Below, one piece after another: positions 1 through 8,846 of a stretch of 64,000 bases of DNA (position 1 is the stretch's first letter; every line of letters begins with the position of its first letter). The notes beneath the pieces were generated by a model. That model had not been told where the DNA came from. It saw nothing but the letters and a program-made list of their open reading frames with translations, and did not search any database. Source of the DNA: Bacteroidales bacterium UBA5536 (GTDB lineage Bacteria; Bacteroidota; Bacteroidia; Bacteroidales; F082); assembly GCA_002426795.1 (NCBI GenBank), contig DINQ01000020.1, positions 381,017-445,016 of the forward strand, written 5' to 3'. A program made the translations under genes and the position numbers.

Positions 1-642
1 TTTGTACTGTTGCAGGTGCTTCTCGAGCCATTCAACCGACTCAGCATCAAGGTGGTTGGTCGGTTCATCGAGCAGCAGGATATCCGGTTCGCTGAGCAGC
101 AGGCGGCACAAGGCCACACGTCGGCGCTCACCTCCCGAGAGGTTCAATACCGGCGTATCGCCATCGGGGCAGCGCAGGGCATCCATGGCGCGTTCGAGGC
201 GGCTGTCGAGTTCCCAGGCATTTTTGTGTTCAATCTGGTCGGTCAGGCGGCCCTGTTCTTCGATGAGTTTGTTCATCTCGTCGTCCGACATGGGTTCCAT
301 GAAGCGCAGGTTGACTTCCTCGTAGGCCTTCAGCAGGTCGACCACATCCTGAACGCCTTCTTCGACAACCTGTTTTACGGTTTTGGTATCGTCAAGTTCG
401 GGCTCCTGATCGAGCATGCCCACGCTATAACCGGGTGAAAAAACGACCTCACCATTATAGGATTTTTCCTTTCCGGCGATGATGCGCAATAAGGTCGACT
501 TTCCGGAGCCGTTCAAGCCGATGATGCCAATTTTAGCACCATAGTAAAACGAAAGGTAAATGTCTTTCAAAATCTGTCGCGAAGGGGGAATAACCTTGCT
601 AACCCCAACCATCGAGAAAATTATTTTTTTATCGTCTGCCAC
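1..642 (-). CDS. ettA: Energy-dependent translational throttle protein EttA-like ABC-F ATPase (3' part cut by window edge)
   Basis: Reading the minus strand from a GTG at 642 gives 214 codons open to the window edge, so the second half is missing. The protein starts MADDKKIIFSMVGVSK, the usual EttA opening, which is why GTG is preferred over the ATG ten codons later. Walker A is GLNGSGKS (about residues 42-49). The signature LNLSGGERRR and Walker B region LLLDEPTNHLD lie near the edge. ABC-F proteins are cytoplasmic, lack membrane domains, and bind the ribosomal E site; EttA gates translation according to ATP/ADP level. The assignment rests on the first ATPase domain only. The arm and second ATPase domain cannot be checked. 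Confidence 0.9.
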   Translation of the reverse strand, partial: MADDKKIIFSMVGVSKVIPPSRQILKDIYLSFYYGAKIGIIGLNGSGKSTLLRIIAGKEKSYNGEVVFSPGYSVGMLDQEPELDDTKTVKQVVEEGVQDVVDLLKAYEEVNLRFMEPMSDDEMNKLIEEQGRLTDQIEHKNAWELDSRLERAMDALRCPDGDTPVLNLSGGERRRVALCRLLLSEPDILLLDEPTNHLDAESVEWLEKHLQQYK

Positions 643-689
643 AGTGTAAATATTTGAATGAGATAATGTTATTTGATTTCTTTGAGCAG

Positions 690-697
690 CAAAATTA
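690..697 (-). promoter_or_regulatory. Putative -7 box (TAATTTTG) for the ettA-like gene
   Basis: On the minus strand this reads TAATTTTG, matching the Bacteroidota -7 consensus TAnnTTTG. It lies about 48 nt upstream of the GTG start. A clear TTTG -33 element is not seen, only TTTA about 18 nt further upstream. Confidence 0.35.
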
Positions 698-741
698 CAA
701 ATCTTTGCTTCAGTTAAAGTAATCCGGAAAATGTTTTGTGA

Positions 742-1929
742 TCAGTTTGCTTGTTCGGAAAAGAGTTTTGTCATGGCCGACTCCAATCCGGCAGTCGCTG
801 CTTCCCAGTCATAATATTGATGCACCAGCGCGTTGCCGTTGGCTGCAAGCTTACTGGCCAAAGTCTGATTGGTCAACAGCTCAATAACTTGCTTTGCAAG
901 TTTGTCAGCATCGTCGGCCACGAGGATGTCTTCGTTTTCTTTGGCCAGCAGGGCTTTTTTGGCCAGCGACGTGGTGATGCATGGCAATCCCATCGACATG
1001 GCTTCAAGCAATTTGTTTTGCAGGCCGGTGCCGATTCGCATGGGTGCGATAAATACCCTGGATGAAGCATAGGCATTACGGATGTCGTCCATCCAGCCGC
1101 TTACGATGATATTTTTTGAGGCCGCTGCGCGCACTTTGGCATCGGGAGTGGCTCCTGCGATGAGCAGACGCGTTTCCGGGCGAATCTTCCAAACACGCGG
1201 CATGATGTCGTTGGCCAGAAACTCTACTGCATTTACATTGGGAGGGTAAGCCATATTGCCCGTGAAGACCAGATCGTATTTTTTTTCGACATCCATTGGT
1301 TTAAAGAAATCCTGATCTACGCCATTGGGTACTATCAGAATCTCATGTCGTTTGGGATGGGGAATTAGCAGGCGATCAGGTTCACTGATTATGGTTTTGA
1401 TATCGAAATCGCTAAAAATAGCTGCTTCGTATCGCTGCAGCCGCAGATATTCAGCCATAAAGAAGGGCTTGGCGATCCATCCTGAAACCTGCATCCGCCG
1501 CTTCATGCCCATTGAGAAAACATCCTGGTAATCAATGGCTTTGGGCAGATCAATATGTCTGATGTATTCGGCCACGCGGATCAACTGTCCGTAAATGACG
1601 TCAGGTTGATGTTGTTGCAGTAGTTTTTCAATTTTTCCGGCGGCGGCACGTGAGTAGAAATATCCACTTTGCAAGGGCTTTCCGTTGAGCCATGCCTTCA
1701 CAAGATTAAGGAGAATGCCCATCCAGGATAGATCAACAAAAGTGACTGATACGCAATAAGGCTGTAAGGCTTTAAAGGCAGCTTGTTTATCGGCTTTACG
1801 GTAGGTGTTAAGGGCGCAAAGGATGATCTCATGCTTTTTCGATAGCTGCTTCACCTGGTTGAAAGCCCGGAGCTTGTCACCTTTTTCGAGTGGCCATGGT
1901 ATGCGCGATAACAAAACAAAAATTTTCAT
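742..1929 (-). CDS. Glycosyltransferase, GT4-like (GT-B fold)
   Basis: About 395 residues, starting at MKIFVLLSRIPW; the frame is open 21 codons upstream but that segment is not protein-like. The N-terminal half has the RIPWPLEKGDKLRAFNQ stretch seen in exosortase-associated GT4-like transferases (TIGR03087-type). The C-terminal half has VPNGVD and the nucleotide-sugar site GTGLQNKLLEAMSMGLP with its conserved Glu. It probably transfers a sugar from an NDP-sugar onto a surface glycan or lipid precursor on the cytoplasmic face of the inner membrane. It follows a second GT4 enzyme and an LptF/G-type permease on the same strand, pointing to LPS or capsule assembly. Donor and acceptor cannot be read from the sequence. 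Confidence 0.85.
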   Translation of the reverse strand: MKIFVLLSRIPWPLEKGDKLRAFNQVKQLSKKHEIILCALNTYRKADKQAAFKALQPYCVSVTFVDLSWMGILLNLVKAWLNGKPLQSGYFYSRAAAGKIEKLLQQHQPDVIYGQLIRVAEYIRHIDLPKAIDYQDVFSMGMKRRMQVSGWIAKPFFMAEYLRLQRYEAAIFSDFDIKTIISEPDRLLIPHPKRHEILIVPNGVDQDFFKPMDVEKKYDLVFTGNMAYPPNVNAVEFLANDIMPRVWKIRPETRLLIAGATPDAKVRAAASKNIIVSGWMDDIRNAYASSRVFIAPMRIGTGLQNKLLEAMSMGLPCITTSLAKKALLAKENEDILVADDADKLAKQVIELLTNQTLASKLAANGNALVHQYYDWEAATAGLESAMTKLFSEQAN

Positions 1930-1954
1930 CCTGACGATCTCTTGCAAGTAGGGG

Positions 1955-1962
1955 CAAAGATA
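1955..1962 (-). promoter_or_regulatory. Putative -7 box (TATCTTTG) ahead of the first glycosyltransferase
   Basis: Minus-strand TATCTTTG sits 26 nt upstream of the ATG at 1929, in the short gap after the preceding glycosyltransferase gene. It would allow transcription separate from the upstream genes. No good -33 TTTG was found at the usual distance. Confidence 0.35.
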
Positions 1963-2014
1963 GGGAGTTCGGCCGAAATGCCGGCATCCCAAATGTCGAA
2001 GATGTATAAGAAGA

Positions 2015-3226
2015 TCAATGCCCGATTTTTTGCCGTTGCAATTCTCCGTAAAACTTGAGAAGGCGACTTACAATTTTACGGTTGTCGTAGATTTCTTCAA
2101 TGAGTTTGCGTGCAGCTCTTCCTGTTTTTTCGGCTCGCTCGGGTTGACCTGCCAGCATTTTCATGTACTCGATGAATTTTTCGGGCTTGTCGGCGATGAA
2201 GATGTTTTCACCTTCTGTGTAGCCGATGCCTTCTGCACCAACTTTAGTGGTGATTACGGTTTTGCCCATGGCCATGGCCTCGATGATCTTGATACGGATG
2301 CCACTTCCTGACAGCAGGGGAACGATGGCGATATGGTTAGCGGCAACAAACTGCAGCGCATCATCCACTTCTCCGACTATATGCACACCCTCTGCCTGAT
2401 AACCGACCAGCCATTCGGGCATAAAACGCCCAGCAAGGTAAAACTGTGCTTCGGGCAGTTGTGCTTTCAGCCTGGGCCAGGTGGTTTCGAGAAACCATTT
2501 GATCCCATCCTGGTTTGGGATCCAGTTCATCGAACCGATGTGGAAAAATGTCGGGTTGGCCGGCACAGCAAAGCTGGGAACAAATCCTTCAGGTTTGATA
2601 CCATAGGGGATATCGATGACGGGTGTGGCTGTCAATCCTCTGAAATAGGCTGCGTCTTTGCGTGTGATAGCAGCAATGCCGTCTACTTTTTCGAGCATGT
2701 CAAGCTCATACTTTTTGAGGGTATTGCTCAGCTGGGTCAGATACCATTTTTTTGGTAAGAAGGTCGATTTCCCGGCGACCCTCTTCCATATGAGGTGTTC
2801 CACATTGTGCGCACGCAAAACGATTGTAGCATTTGAAAGCGACCTGACCTGAGCTATATAAGGTGCCATGAACACTGTTTCGAGCTGAACCACATCGAAT
2901 TGCTCTTTTTTGAGCACCCTGTCAATCGCCTTTGCGAAATCAGCCGACACGAAGCGTTTTACATGGTAAGATTCATTTTTGAGCAGACTTTTGAAAGCTT
3001 CTTTTGGGATGATGCGAAGATCGAGATCGATCAGTTCGATGCCTGTTTTATCGAGCAAATCTTGTGGAATGTCGGCCTGGTTTACATTGAATTTCTCGCT
3101 GTTGACTGCTATCACTTTCACCTGATGACCAGCATCGAGCAGTCCGTTGATGATGCTGCTCATGGCCATGGGGCCGCCTTCATGCGCCGGATAGGGTGAT
3201 TTGTTACACAGAAGCAGGATCTTCAT
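2015..3226 (-). CDS. Glycosyltransferase, GT4-like
   Basis: About 403 residues from MKILLLCNKSPYP. This start overlaps the end of the LptF/G-like gene by 23 bp, suggesting translational coupling; the longer open frame upstream looks like non-coding extension. Features: N-terminal GGPMAMSSIINGL donor-domain loop, LRAHNVEHLIWKR in the first Rossmann domain, and the C-terminal motif GSGIRIKIIEAMAMGK with the catalytic-site Glu typical of GT4 enzymes. It is probably cytoplasmic or membrane-peripheral and acts in surface polysaccharide synthesis with its neighbour. Its sugar specificity is unknown. Confidence 0.85.
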   Translation of the reverse strand: MKILLLCNKSPYPAHEGGPMAMSSIINGLLDAGHQVKVIAVNSEKFNVNQADIPQDLLDKTGIELIDLDLRIIPKEAFKSLLKNESYHVKRFVSADFAKAIDRVLKKEQFDVVQLETVFMAPYIAQVRSLSNATIVLRAHNVEHLIWKRVAGKSTFLPKKWYLTQLSNTLKKYELDMLEKVDGIAAITRKDAAYFRGLTATPVIDIPYGIKPEGFVPSFAVPANPTFFHIGSMNWIPNQDGIKWFLETTWPRLKAQLPEAQFYLAGRFMPEWLVGYQAEGVHIVGEVDDALQFVAANHIAIVPLLSGSGIRIKIIEAMAMGKTVITTKVGAEGIGYTEGENIFIADKPEKFIEYMKMLAGQPERAEKTGRAARKLIEEIYDNRKIVSRLLKFYGELQRQKIGH

Positions 3227-4715
3227 TTGAGGCTGTTGTTGAGTTTTTGAAGAAACGTTTGAATACTTTTTTCCAACTGTCGGCATCGAGTAATGCAGCA
3301 TCGGTAGTAGCCTTGAACGTGAGAAACAGACCAATAGGTAACAACACTGCCGATGAAAGCCAAACGCCTGTAACGATATCAAGGTCGCCCACCTTGGCGG
3401 CCTTTTCGCCGGTGATGCTGGTGATGTGGTAAATCACAAAAAACAAGACTGACATCACCACCGGAAGTCCAAGTCCGCCTTTGCGGATGATGGCTCCCAT
3501 AGGTGCACCAATAAAGAATAGAAGCAGGCATGCAATGCTCAGTGTAAATTTTTTGTGCCAGGCCAATTCATATTTGCGGATGTTTTCGCTTTGAAAAGTG
3601 AAATCATTTTTATTGAAGACCACGTTGTCGCGCGCTGTACGGGTGCTGTTGAGCGCCAGATCGACCATGGCCACTTTGTCCTTTTTGACGAAATTGCTTA
3701 GGATGGGCCATGTTAATTGAGCGATTGAATCCACCGATTCCTCCACTTTCTGCTTTACCGGGATGCTGCGGTTGCGGCTTCTGACCATGGCAGCCATCTC
3801 GTTGGTGGTATCGAGTGTCGAAAGGTTTTGAAAGCGACGGATAAAACTCAGCTGGTAGCGCTGTTTTCGTTCTTCGTAGCGCTGGTCGAGCGAGTCGATC
3901 GACTGGTTAAGCTGATCTACATTCAACATGGTGTAGTGGCTTTTGAAGAGCTCTTCCTTTGTGCGTGTAAGGTCAAAGTCAGAAAGGTCGAACTTGATCC
4001 TTTGTTTCTTGAAGGCCGTTCGTTCAAAAGGCCGCTCGTCACGGTAATTGCGGGTGGTAGTGATGTCGGTGTATGAATAGCCATCAAACAAGGTGAAGAT
4101 AATGTTCTGCTGGTCGGGACTCAGTTCCATATAACCCGACTTGGCCGTTGTAACCTTAATGTTCCCCTGTCGGTCGGTGTGGTCATATATCTTTACATCA
4201 TAAATGGTGCGGCCATCGCGTTCCTTTTTCCCAATGCGGATGACATAATTATCAATTCCATGGTAAAAAACGCCTTCATCAATGTCAAAAGCCAGTTTCT
4301 GCTGCCGAACATCGTAGAGTAGCGACTGAAACTTGAGGTTGGCTACAGGCAGGATGTTGTTCGAAAACAGAAAAGCCAGCATGCTCAGAGCAATGGAGAA
4401 AAATACCAGCGGACGCATCATCTTCCACACGGAAATGCCGGCTGCCTTCATGGCTACCAGCTCGTAGTGTTCGCCCAGGTTTCCAAAAGTCATCAGCGAT
4501 GAAAGCAGAATGGCCAGCGGCAGAGCCATGGGCACAAAGGTGGCGCTGGCATAGAATAGCAGCTGCCCGATAATATCCCATTCCAGGCCCTTGCCTACCA
4601 GGTCGTCGATGTATTTCCAGAGGAATTGCATCAACAAGATAAACAGGGCTATAAAAAAAGTGAGCACGAAAGGCCCCAGATACGATTTAAGTGTAAAACG
4701 ATAGATGATCTTCAA
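3204..4715 (-). CDS. LptF/LptG (YjgP/YjgQ) family LPS export permease
   Basis: 503 residues. The N-terminal region has three hydrophobic helices (start MKIIYRFTLKSYLGPF). A soluble periplasmic jelly-roll-like domain fills about residues 120-370, and three C-terminal helices follow (from about 380). This is the LptF/LptG arrangement. The family forms the inner-membrane permease with LptB that extracts lipopolysaccharide and feeds the LptC-A-D bridge. Bacteroidota members are often longer than the E. coli proteins because of the central domain, as here. It is first of a three-gene minus-strand set with two glycosyltransferases. Whether it acts as F or G is not decided. Confidence 0.88.
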   Translation of the reverse strand: MKIIYRFTLKSYLGPFVLTFFIALFILLMQFLWKYIDDLVGKGLEWDIIGQLLFYASATFVPMALPLAILLSSLMTFGNLGEHYELVAMKAAGISVWKMMRPLVFFSIALSMLAFLFSNNILPVANLKFQSLLYDVRQQKLAFDIDEGVFYHGIDNYVIRIGKKERDGRTIYDVKIYDHTDRQGNIKVTTAKSGYMELSPDQQNIIFTLFDGYSYTDITTTRNYRDERPFERTAFKKQRIKFDLSDFDLTRTKEELFKSHYTMLNVDQLNQSIDSLDQRYEERKQRYQLSFIRRFQNLSTLDTTNEMAAMVRSRNRSIPVKQKVEESVDSIAQLTWPILSNFVKKDKVAMVDLALNSTRTARDNVVFNKNDFTFQSENIRKYELAWHKKFTLSIACLLLFFIGAPMGAIIRKGGLGLPVVMSVLFFVIYHITSITGEKAAKVGDLDIVTGVWLSSAVLLPIGLFLTFKATTDAALLDADSWKKVFKRFFKNSTTASNEDPASV

Positions 4716-4737
4716 AGCACTGGCATTGTTCCTGCTG

Positions 4738-4745
4738 CAAAATTA
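4738..4745 (-). promoter_or_regulatory. Putative -7 box (TAATTTTG) for the LptF/G-glycosyltransferase set
   Basis: Minus-strand TAATTTTG lies 22 nt upstream of the permease ATG at 4715 and fits TAnnTTTG. No TTTG-like -33 element was found at 19-21 nt. Confidence 0.35.
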
Positions 4746-4899
4746 ACCGATTGCAGCAATATTTTATCTTCTTTTTCCTGTTTTCTATTTCAGCCGGAAA
4801 CAGGGTGTCTAAGTATTTCAGGATGAATAGAATATCAATACAAACGTTTTATGGTCGCGATTGTTGTCAAAAAAAATATTTAATGTTTTGATGGTTATC

Positions 4900-4926
4900 T
4901 GTAACATTTATAAAGGATGACCCGTC
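4900..4926 (+). promoter_or_regulatory. Putative ECF-sigma promoter (TGTAAC-N17-CGTC)
   Basis: TGTAAC at 4900-4905 and CGTC at 4923-4926 are separated by 17 nt. This has the form of extracytoplasmic-function sigma promoters (AAC at -35, CGTC at -10). The likely start of transcription is near 4933, about 37 nt before the ATG at 4970. No TAnnTTTG housekeeping box is seen in the same gap. The assignment rests on pattern match only. Confidence 0.45.
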
Positions 4927-4969
4927 ACATCCACAAATCCAAAAAATAGTGAACTTTAAACTTACAACA

Positions 4970-6535
4970 ATGAAATCAATTAAATCAATCATTCTTAGTT
5001 TAGTCTTAATACTTGCAAGCTTGAGCAGTTTTTCGCAAACAAGCGGCAGTGGAAACGTTGTTGGTCAATCATTTGAGGTTTCGGGCTTTGACGGAATTTC
5101 AGTTTCAGGTATTTTCGATGTCGAAATCATTCAAAGCGACGATTACAGCCTTTACATCGAAACCGATGACAACCTTTTTGACAAACTGGACATCGATGTT
5201 TCGAATGCCGGCATTTTGCATCTGGGTGTTTCGAACACACGCAAAATCACCAAGCTCAAAGCAACCATCACCATGCCACAGCTGAAAAGTATTGAAGCAA
5301 GTGGAGCCACCAAGGTAAAAACTTCGAACACATTCACGGGTGATGTTTTGCGCCTGGAAGTGAGTGGTGCAGCAAATGTAAGCCTGGATATGCATTATAA
5401 TAAGCTGAACAGTGAGCTTTCGGGTGCAGCAAAGGTAAAACTGATCGGAAGTGCCCAAAACCATAAAGCTGAGTTGAGTGGTGCGGCCAAGCTTACGGCC
5501 AATAACCTGAAAACAAGCTCAACAACAATTGATGCCAGTGGAGCCAGCAATGCCTACATCGCTGCGTCTGAGTCATTGTATGTTGAAACAAGCGGTGCTG
5601 CCAAAGTTAGCTACGACGAAAAACCCAAATCCTTCACCAGCAATGAGGAAAGCAATGTGCGGCAAGGCAGCGTGCGCACTTCACCCTATCGTGATACTGT
5701 AAATGTGAAAGTTGGAAATATCAAGGTGCAGGTGATCGATGGCGACTCTACACAGGTTAGGGTTGGCGACCGTGTACTTGTGGTGGATGACAATGGAAAC
5801 GTTGAGTACAAGCGCGAAAAAAAGCACCGTTTCAATGGTCACTGGGCGGGTGTAGAGTTGGGGCTTAATGGCTTGCTTACCCCTGACTTTAACATGAGTT
5901 ATCCTGCAGGACAAGAATACCTCGATCTGCGCATGGAAAAAAGCATCAACCTGAACCTGAACTTTTTCGAACAGAATATTGCACTCAACAAATCAGGTAC
6001 TTTCGGGATGGTCAGCGGTTTGGGTGTAACCTGGAACAACTACCGTTTTGCCAATGATGTGATGCTTACCGGCGATTCATCTGTTGTGAAAGGATATTAT
6101 ATGGAAGGCGTTTCGGTACGCAAAAGCAAACTGACCAATGTTTACCTGACTGTTCCATTGTATTTTGAAGTGCAGTCGAAAGCTACCCGCACGAAAGAGA
6201 AACTGCACTTTGCTGCTGGTGTGGTACTAGGTTGGAGAATCAGGTCGCACACCAAACTCTATTTTAACGAAGACAACAAGGTATATCGCCTGCGCGATCC
6301 CGAAACAGACCAGTTGCTGCCGGTTGCTATGCAAAGTCCGGGCAACAACGACCGTAATATCAGCAAAAACTACGACAGTTTCTATATGCGTCCTTTCAAG
6401 GCCGACGCCAGTATCAGAGCCGGATGGGGTGTTGTGAACCTGTATGCCAATTATTCACTTACAAGCCTTTTTGTAAAGGATAAAGGACCGGAGGTGTATC
6501 CCTTTGCAGTGGGAATTGCTTTGAGTGGTTGGTAA
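4970..6535 (+). CDS. GIN-domain (DUF2807) envelope protein with C-terminal beta-barrel-like domain
   Basis: About 521 residues from MKSIKSIILS, with a signal peptide ending near FSQ (a GTG seven codons upstream is possible but less likely). Residues about 25-225 form a DUF2807/GIN domain with repeated turns of the type SGATK, SGAAN, SGAAK, SGAAK, SGASN, SGAAK, spaced about 20 residues, as expected for a beta-helical stack. After a charged linker (KREKKHRF), residues about 290-521 are rich in alternating hydrophobic/aromatic strands beginning HWAGVELGLNG and ending GIALSGW, like a small outer-membrane barrel. It is probably anchored in the outer membrane with the GIN head in the periplasm or at the surface. 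Function unknown; the upstream ECF-like promoter hints at envelope-stress or surface signalling. Confidence 0.75.
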   Translation: MKSIKSIILSLVLILASLSSFSQTSGSGNVVGQSFEVSGFDGISVSGIFDVEIIQSDDYSLYIETDDNLFDKLDIDVSNAGILHLGVSNTRKITKLKATITMPQLKSIEASGATKVKTSNTFTGDVLRLEVSGAANVSLDMHYNKLNSELSGAAKVKLIGSAQNHKAELSGAAKLTANNLKTSSTTIDASGASNAYIAASESLYVETSGAAKVSYDEKPKSFTSNEESNVRQGSVRTSPYRDTVNVKVGNIKVQVIDGDSTQVRVGDRVLVVDDNGNVEYKREKKHRFNGHWAGVELGLNGLLTPDFNMSYPAGQEYLDLRMEKSINLNLNFFEQNIALNKSGTFGMVSGLGVTWNNYRFANDVMLTGDSSVVKGYYMEGVSVRKSKLTNVYLTVPLYFEVQSKATRTKEKLHFAAGVVLGWRIRSHTKLYFNEDNKVYRLRDPETDQLLPVAMQSPGNNDRNISKNYDSFYMRPFKADASIRAGWGVVNLYANYSLTSLFVKDKGPEVYPFAVGIALSGW

Positions 6536-6545
6536 ACCAATCAGC

Positions 6546-6588
6546 CGAAAAAAAAGGCCGGAAGCAAAACTGCTTCCGGCCTTTTTTA
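6546..6588. terminator. Bidirectional Rho-independent terminator
   Basis: Perfect 11-bp stem GGCCGGAAGCA / TGCTTCCGGCC (6556-6566 with 6571-6581) is flanked by an A run on the left and a T run on the right. It serves both the GIN-domain gene and the convergent ackA. Confidence 0.9.
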
Positions 6589-6604
6589 TTGTATTCAAAA
6601 AATG

Positions 6605-7825
6605 TTAAAAAACTTCACGTTCAGCCAGTTGGTCAATGATTTCGTAAGTGTCAGTTGCGATCATCAATTCTTCGTCAGTCGGTATAACGATTACCCGAAC
6701 CTTTGAATGAACTGTGCTGATTAGTTCTTCCTTGCCGCGCGATTTAAGTGATTTATTCTTGTCGATATCGATTCCGAGGAATCCAAGTCCGTCAAGCGAT
6801 TTGGTGCGTGTAACTGTGTCGTTTTCGCCAATACCACCCGTGAAAACAATTAAATCTACACCGCCCATGGCAGCAGCGTAAGCACCAATGTATTTCCTGA
6901 CCCGGTACTGGTACATCTCCATGGCTACCTGAGCACGCTCGTTGCCTTGTTCTGCAGCAATTTCAATGTCGCGCATATCAGATGAAACACCTGAAATACC
7001 AATCATTCCTGAGAATTTGTTTACAAGCGTGCTGGTATATGGGATGCTGGTTTCTTCTTTATCAGCAATGTATAACAAGGCACCAACATCAAGATCGCCA
7101 CAGCGGGTACCCATGATCAGGCCTTCGGTTGGCGTCATTCCCATGGAAGTATCAACCGATTTGCCTCCTGAGATGGCAGCCATGGAGGCTCCATTTCCCA
7201 GGTGACAGGTGATAATCTTCTGATTGGTGATGTCGAGTCCAAGCACATCGCAAGCCCTTTTGGAAACATACTTATGGCTGGTGCCGTGGAAGCCGTAGCG
7301 ACGAATCTTATATTTTTCGTACAAAGAATAAGGAATGCCATATAAATAGGCCTTTGGTGGCATGGTTTGGTGAAAAGCCGTATCAAAAACACCAACCTGG
7401 GGAATCTCGGGCAAGAGTTCTTTCATGGCATAAATTCCTTTTAGGTTTGGCGGATTGTGCAAAGGAGCCAGATCGACGCACTCTTCGAGGGCATTGATGA
7501 CTTCTTCTGAAATGAAAACGCTGCCACTGAATTTTTCGCCTGCATGCACTACCCTGTGACCTACTGCATCAATTTCATCGATACTCTTGATGCTTCCGTA
7601 TTTTTCGCTGACCAATATGCCCAGTAAAAACTGGATGCCCGACTGGTGATCAAGGATTTCGCCTTCGAGCTTCACTTCGGTGCCGTCGCTTCGTTTGTGT
7701 TTGATAGCTGCACCCTTCAATCCGATTTTATCGACAAGCCCTTTGGCCAGCACCTCTTTCGAAGGCATATTGAAGAGTTGATATTTGATGGATGAACTTC
7801 CGCAGTTCAATACAATGATCTTCAT
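6605..7825 (-). CDS. ackA: Acetate kinase
   Basis: 406 residues, the usual length. ASKHA-fold motifs are present in order: NCGSSSIK at the N-terminus, HRVVHAGEKF, FDTAFHQTMP, GFHGTSHKYV, HLGNGASM, the DTSMGMTPTEGL loop, and FTGGIGEND near the C-terminus. It converts acetyl phosphate and ADP to acetate and ATP in the cytoplasm. It is last in an operon with pta and a 3-hydroxyacyl-CoA dehydrogenase-like gene, separated by about 30 nt each. With the PFOR gene at 47273 this gives the pyruvate-to-acetate route with substrate-level ATP formation. Confidence 0.97.
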   Translation of the reverse strand: MKIIVLNCGSSSIKYQLFNMPSKEVLAKGLVDKIGLKGAAIKHKRSDGTEVKLEGEILDHQSGIQFLLGILVSEKYGSIKSIDEIDAVGHRVVHAGEKFSGSVFISEEVINALEECVDLAPLHNPPNLKGIYAMKELLPEIPQVGVFDTAFHQTMPPKAYLYGIPYSLYEKYKIRRYGFHGTSHKYVSKRACDVLGLDITNQKIITCHLGNGASMAAISGGKSVDTSMGMTPTEGLIMGTRCGDLDVGALLYIADKEETSIPYTSTLVNKFSGMIGISGVSSDMRDIEIAAEQGNERAQVAMEMYQYRVRKYIGAYAAAMGGVDLIVFTGGIGENDTVTRTKSLDGLGFLGIDIDKNKSLKSRGKEELISTVHSKVRVIVIPTDEELMIATDTYEIIDQLAEREVF

Positions 7826-7853
7826 GATAATTATCTTTCTTGTTTACAAAAAA

Positions 7854-8816
7854 CTACTTAATCACCGCACAGGTAACTGTTTGATCAACAGGCTTTCCGC
7901 TACTGTAATTGTAAAATCCGCGTCCGGTGATACGGCCCAGGTAATTGGCTCTGACAAGGCGCTTGATGATGGGTGATGGCTTGTATTTTTTGTCGCCAAA
8001 CTCCTGATACAAATTGTCCATGTATTTCAGGATTTTATCAAGTCCAATGCGGTCAGCCATTTCAAAAGGTCCAAATAAATGACCGGATGATTCTTTCATG
8101 GCAATGTCGATGTCGGCTACAGAAGCTACACCTTCCATTAGGATTTCACAGGCTTCATTCACAGTGGCTACCAGCATGCGGGTGACAATATTGCCTGGCG
8201 ATTCGTTGAGCCGGATGACCCGTTTGTTGATCATGCTGGCAAACTTCAGTACCTGTTCGTAGGCTTCCTCCGAAGAATTAATTCCACGAACCACTTCGAT
8301 GACATGTGTTTTATAAACCGGTAAAATGAAGTGGATGCCAATGGCACGCTCTGGATGTTTGAGACCACTGGCAAGGTCGCTGATCATCAAGGTGGCTATA
8401 TTGGATGAGATAATAGCATCGGGGCGGACTACTTCTTCTACTTTTTTGAAAATTTCTTTTCTGACTTCTACGCTGGTTCCTCTTTTTCGTGAACTGATCG
8501 ACTCGATTACGATATCGCAGTCTTTCAGGTCGTTATAATTTGTTGTGCCCTTGATTCGGCTCATGATGGCACGTTTTTCGCCCGGAGTAAGTCCCCAGTG
8601 GTGGATTACTTCATCCAGTTGTTCTTCAAGTTGTTTAAAAATCAACTTGACTCTTTCCTGATCAATATCCAGAAAAACAACATCAAGGCCATATTCGCTG
8701 ATGGCGCGTGTGATTTCCTGCCCAACGGCTCCGCAGCCGATCACGCCGACTTTCTGGATCATGCCTTTGGGCTGAATGCGTTTTCCTAAACTGAAATCTG
8801 CTAATGTTTCACTCAT
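7854..8816 (-). CDS. 3-hydroxyacyl-CoA dehydrogenase-like protein
   Basis: 320 residues. The N-terminal NAD-binding Rossmann domain starts with VGVIGCGAVGQE (GxGxxG) and an Asp at the end of the second strand (FLDID). The family's catalytic Ser (ISSN), His (GIHFILPV) and Glu (VIEVVRG) are recognisable. The site normally reading PGFVVNR is PGNIVTR, so the conserved active-site Asn is Thr. The C-terminal helical domain keeps FGPFEMADRIGLD and LGRITGRGFYNYS. Classical members oxidise 3-hydroxybutyryl/acyl-CoA. Its place between pta and ackA suggests a CoA-ester step in acid formation, or a diverged regulatory role. The substrate is uncertain. Confidence 0.8.
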   Translation of the reverse strand: MSETLADFSLGKRIQPKGMIQKVGVIGCGAVGQEITRAISEYGLDVVFLDIDQERVKLIFKQLEEQLDEVIHHWGLTPGEKRAIMSRIKGTTNYNDLKDCDIVIESISSRKRGTSVEVRKEIFKKVEEVVRPDAIISSNIATLMISDLASGLKHPERAIGIHFILPVYKTHVIEVVRGINSSEEAYEQVLKFASMINKRVIRLNESPGNIVTRMLVATVNEACEILMEGVASVADIDIAMKESSGHLFGPFEMADRIGLDKILKYMDNLYQEFGDKKYKPSPIIKRLVRANYLGRITGRGFYNYSSGKPVDQTVTCAVIK

Positions 8817-8846
8817 TATTTTTTAGCATTAAATTATTGAAATGCG

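Noticed and set aside
2..438. Plus-strand open frames at the left edge
   Set aside because: They lie opposite the ettA-like ATPase, whose Walker A, signature and Walker B motifs are clear on the minus strand.
4778..4803. CCTGTTT/AAACAGG inverted repeat upstream of the LptF/G gene
   Set aside because: Stem of seven with a 12-base loop and no T run; not convincing as terminator or operator.
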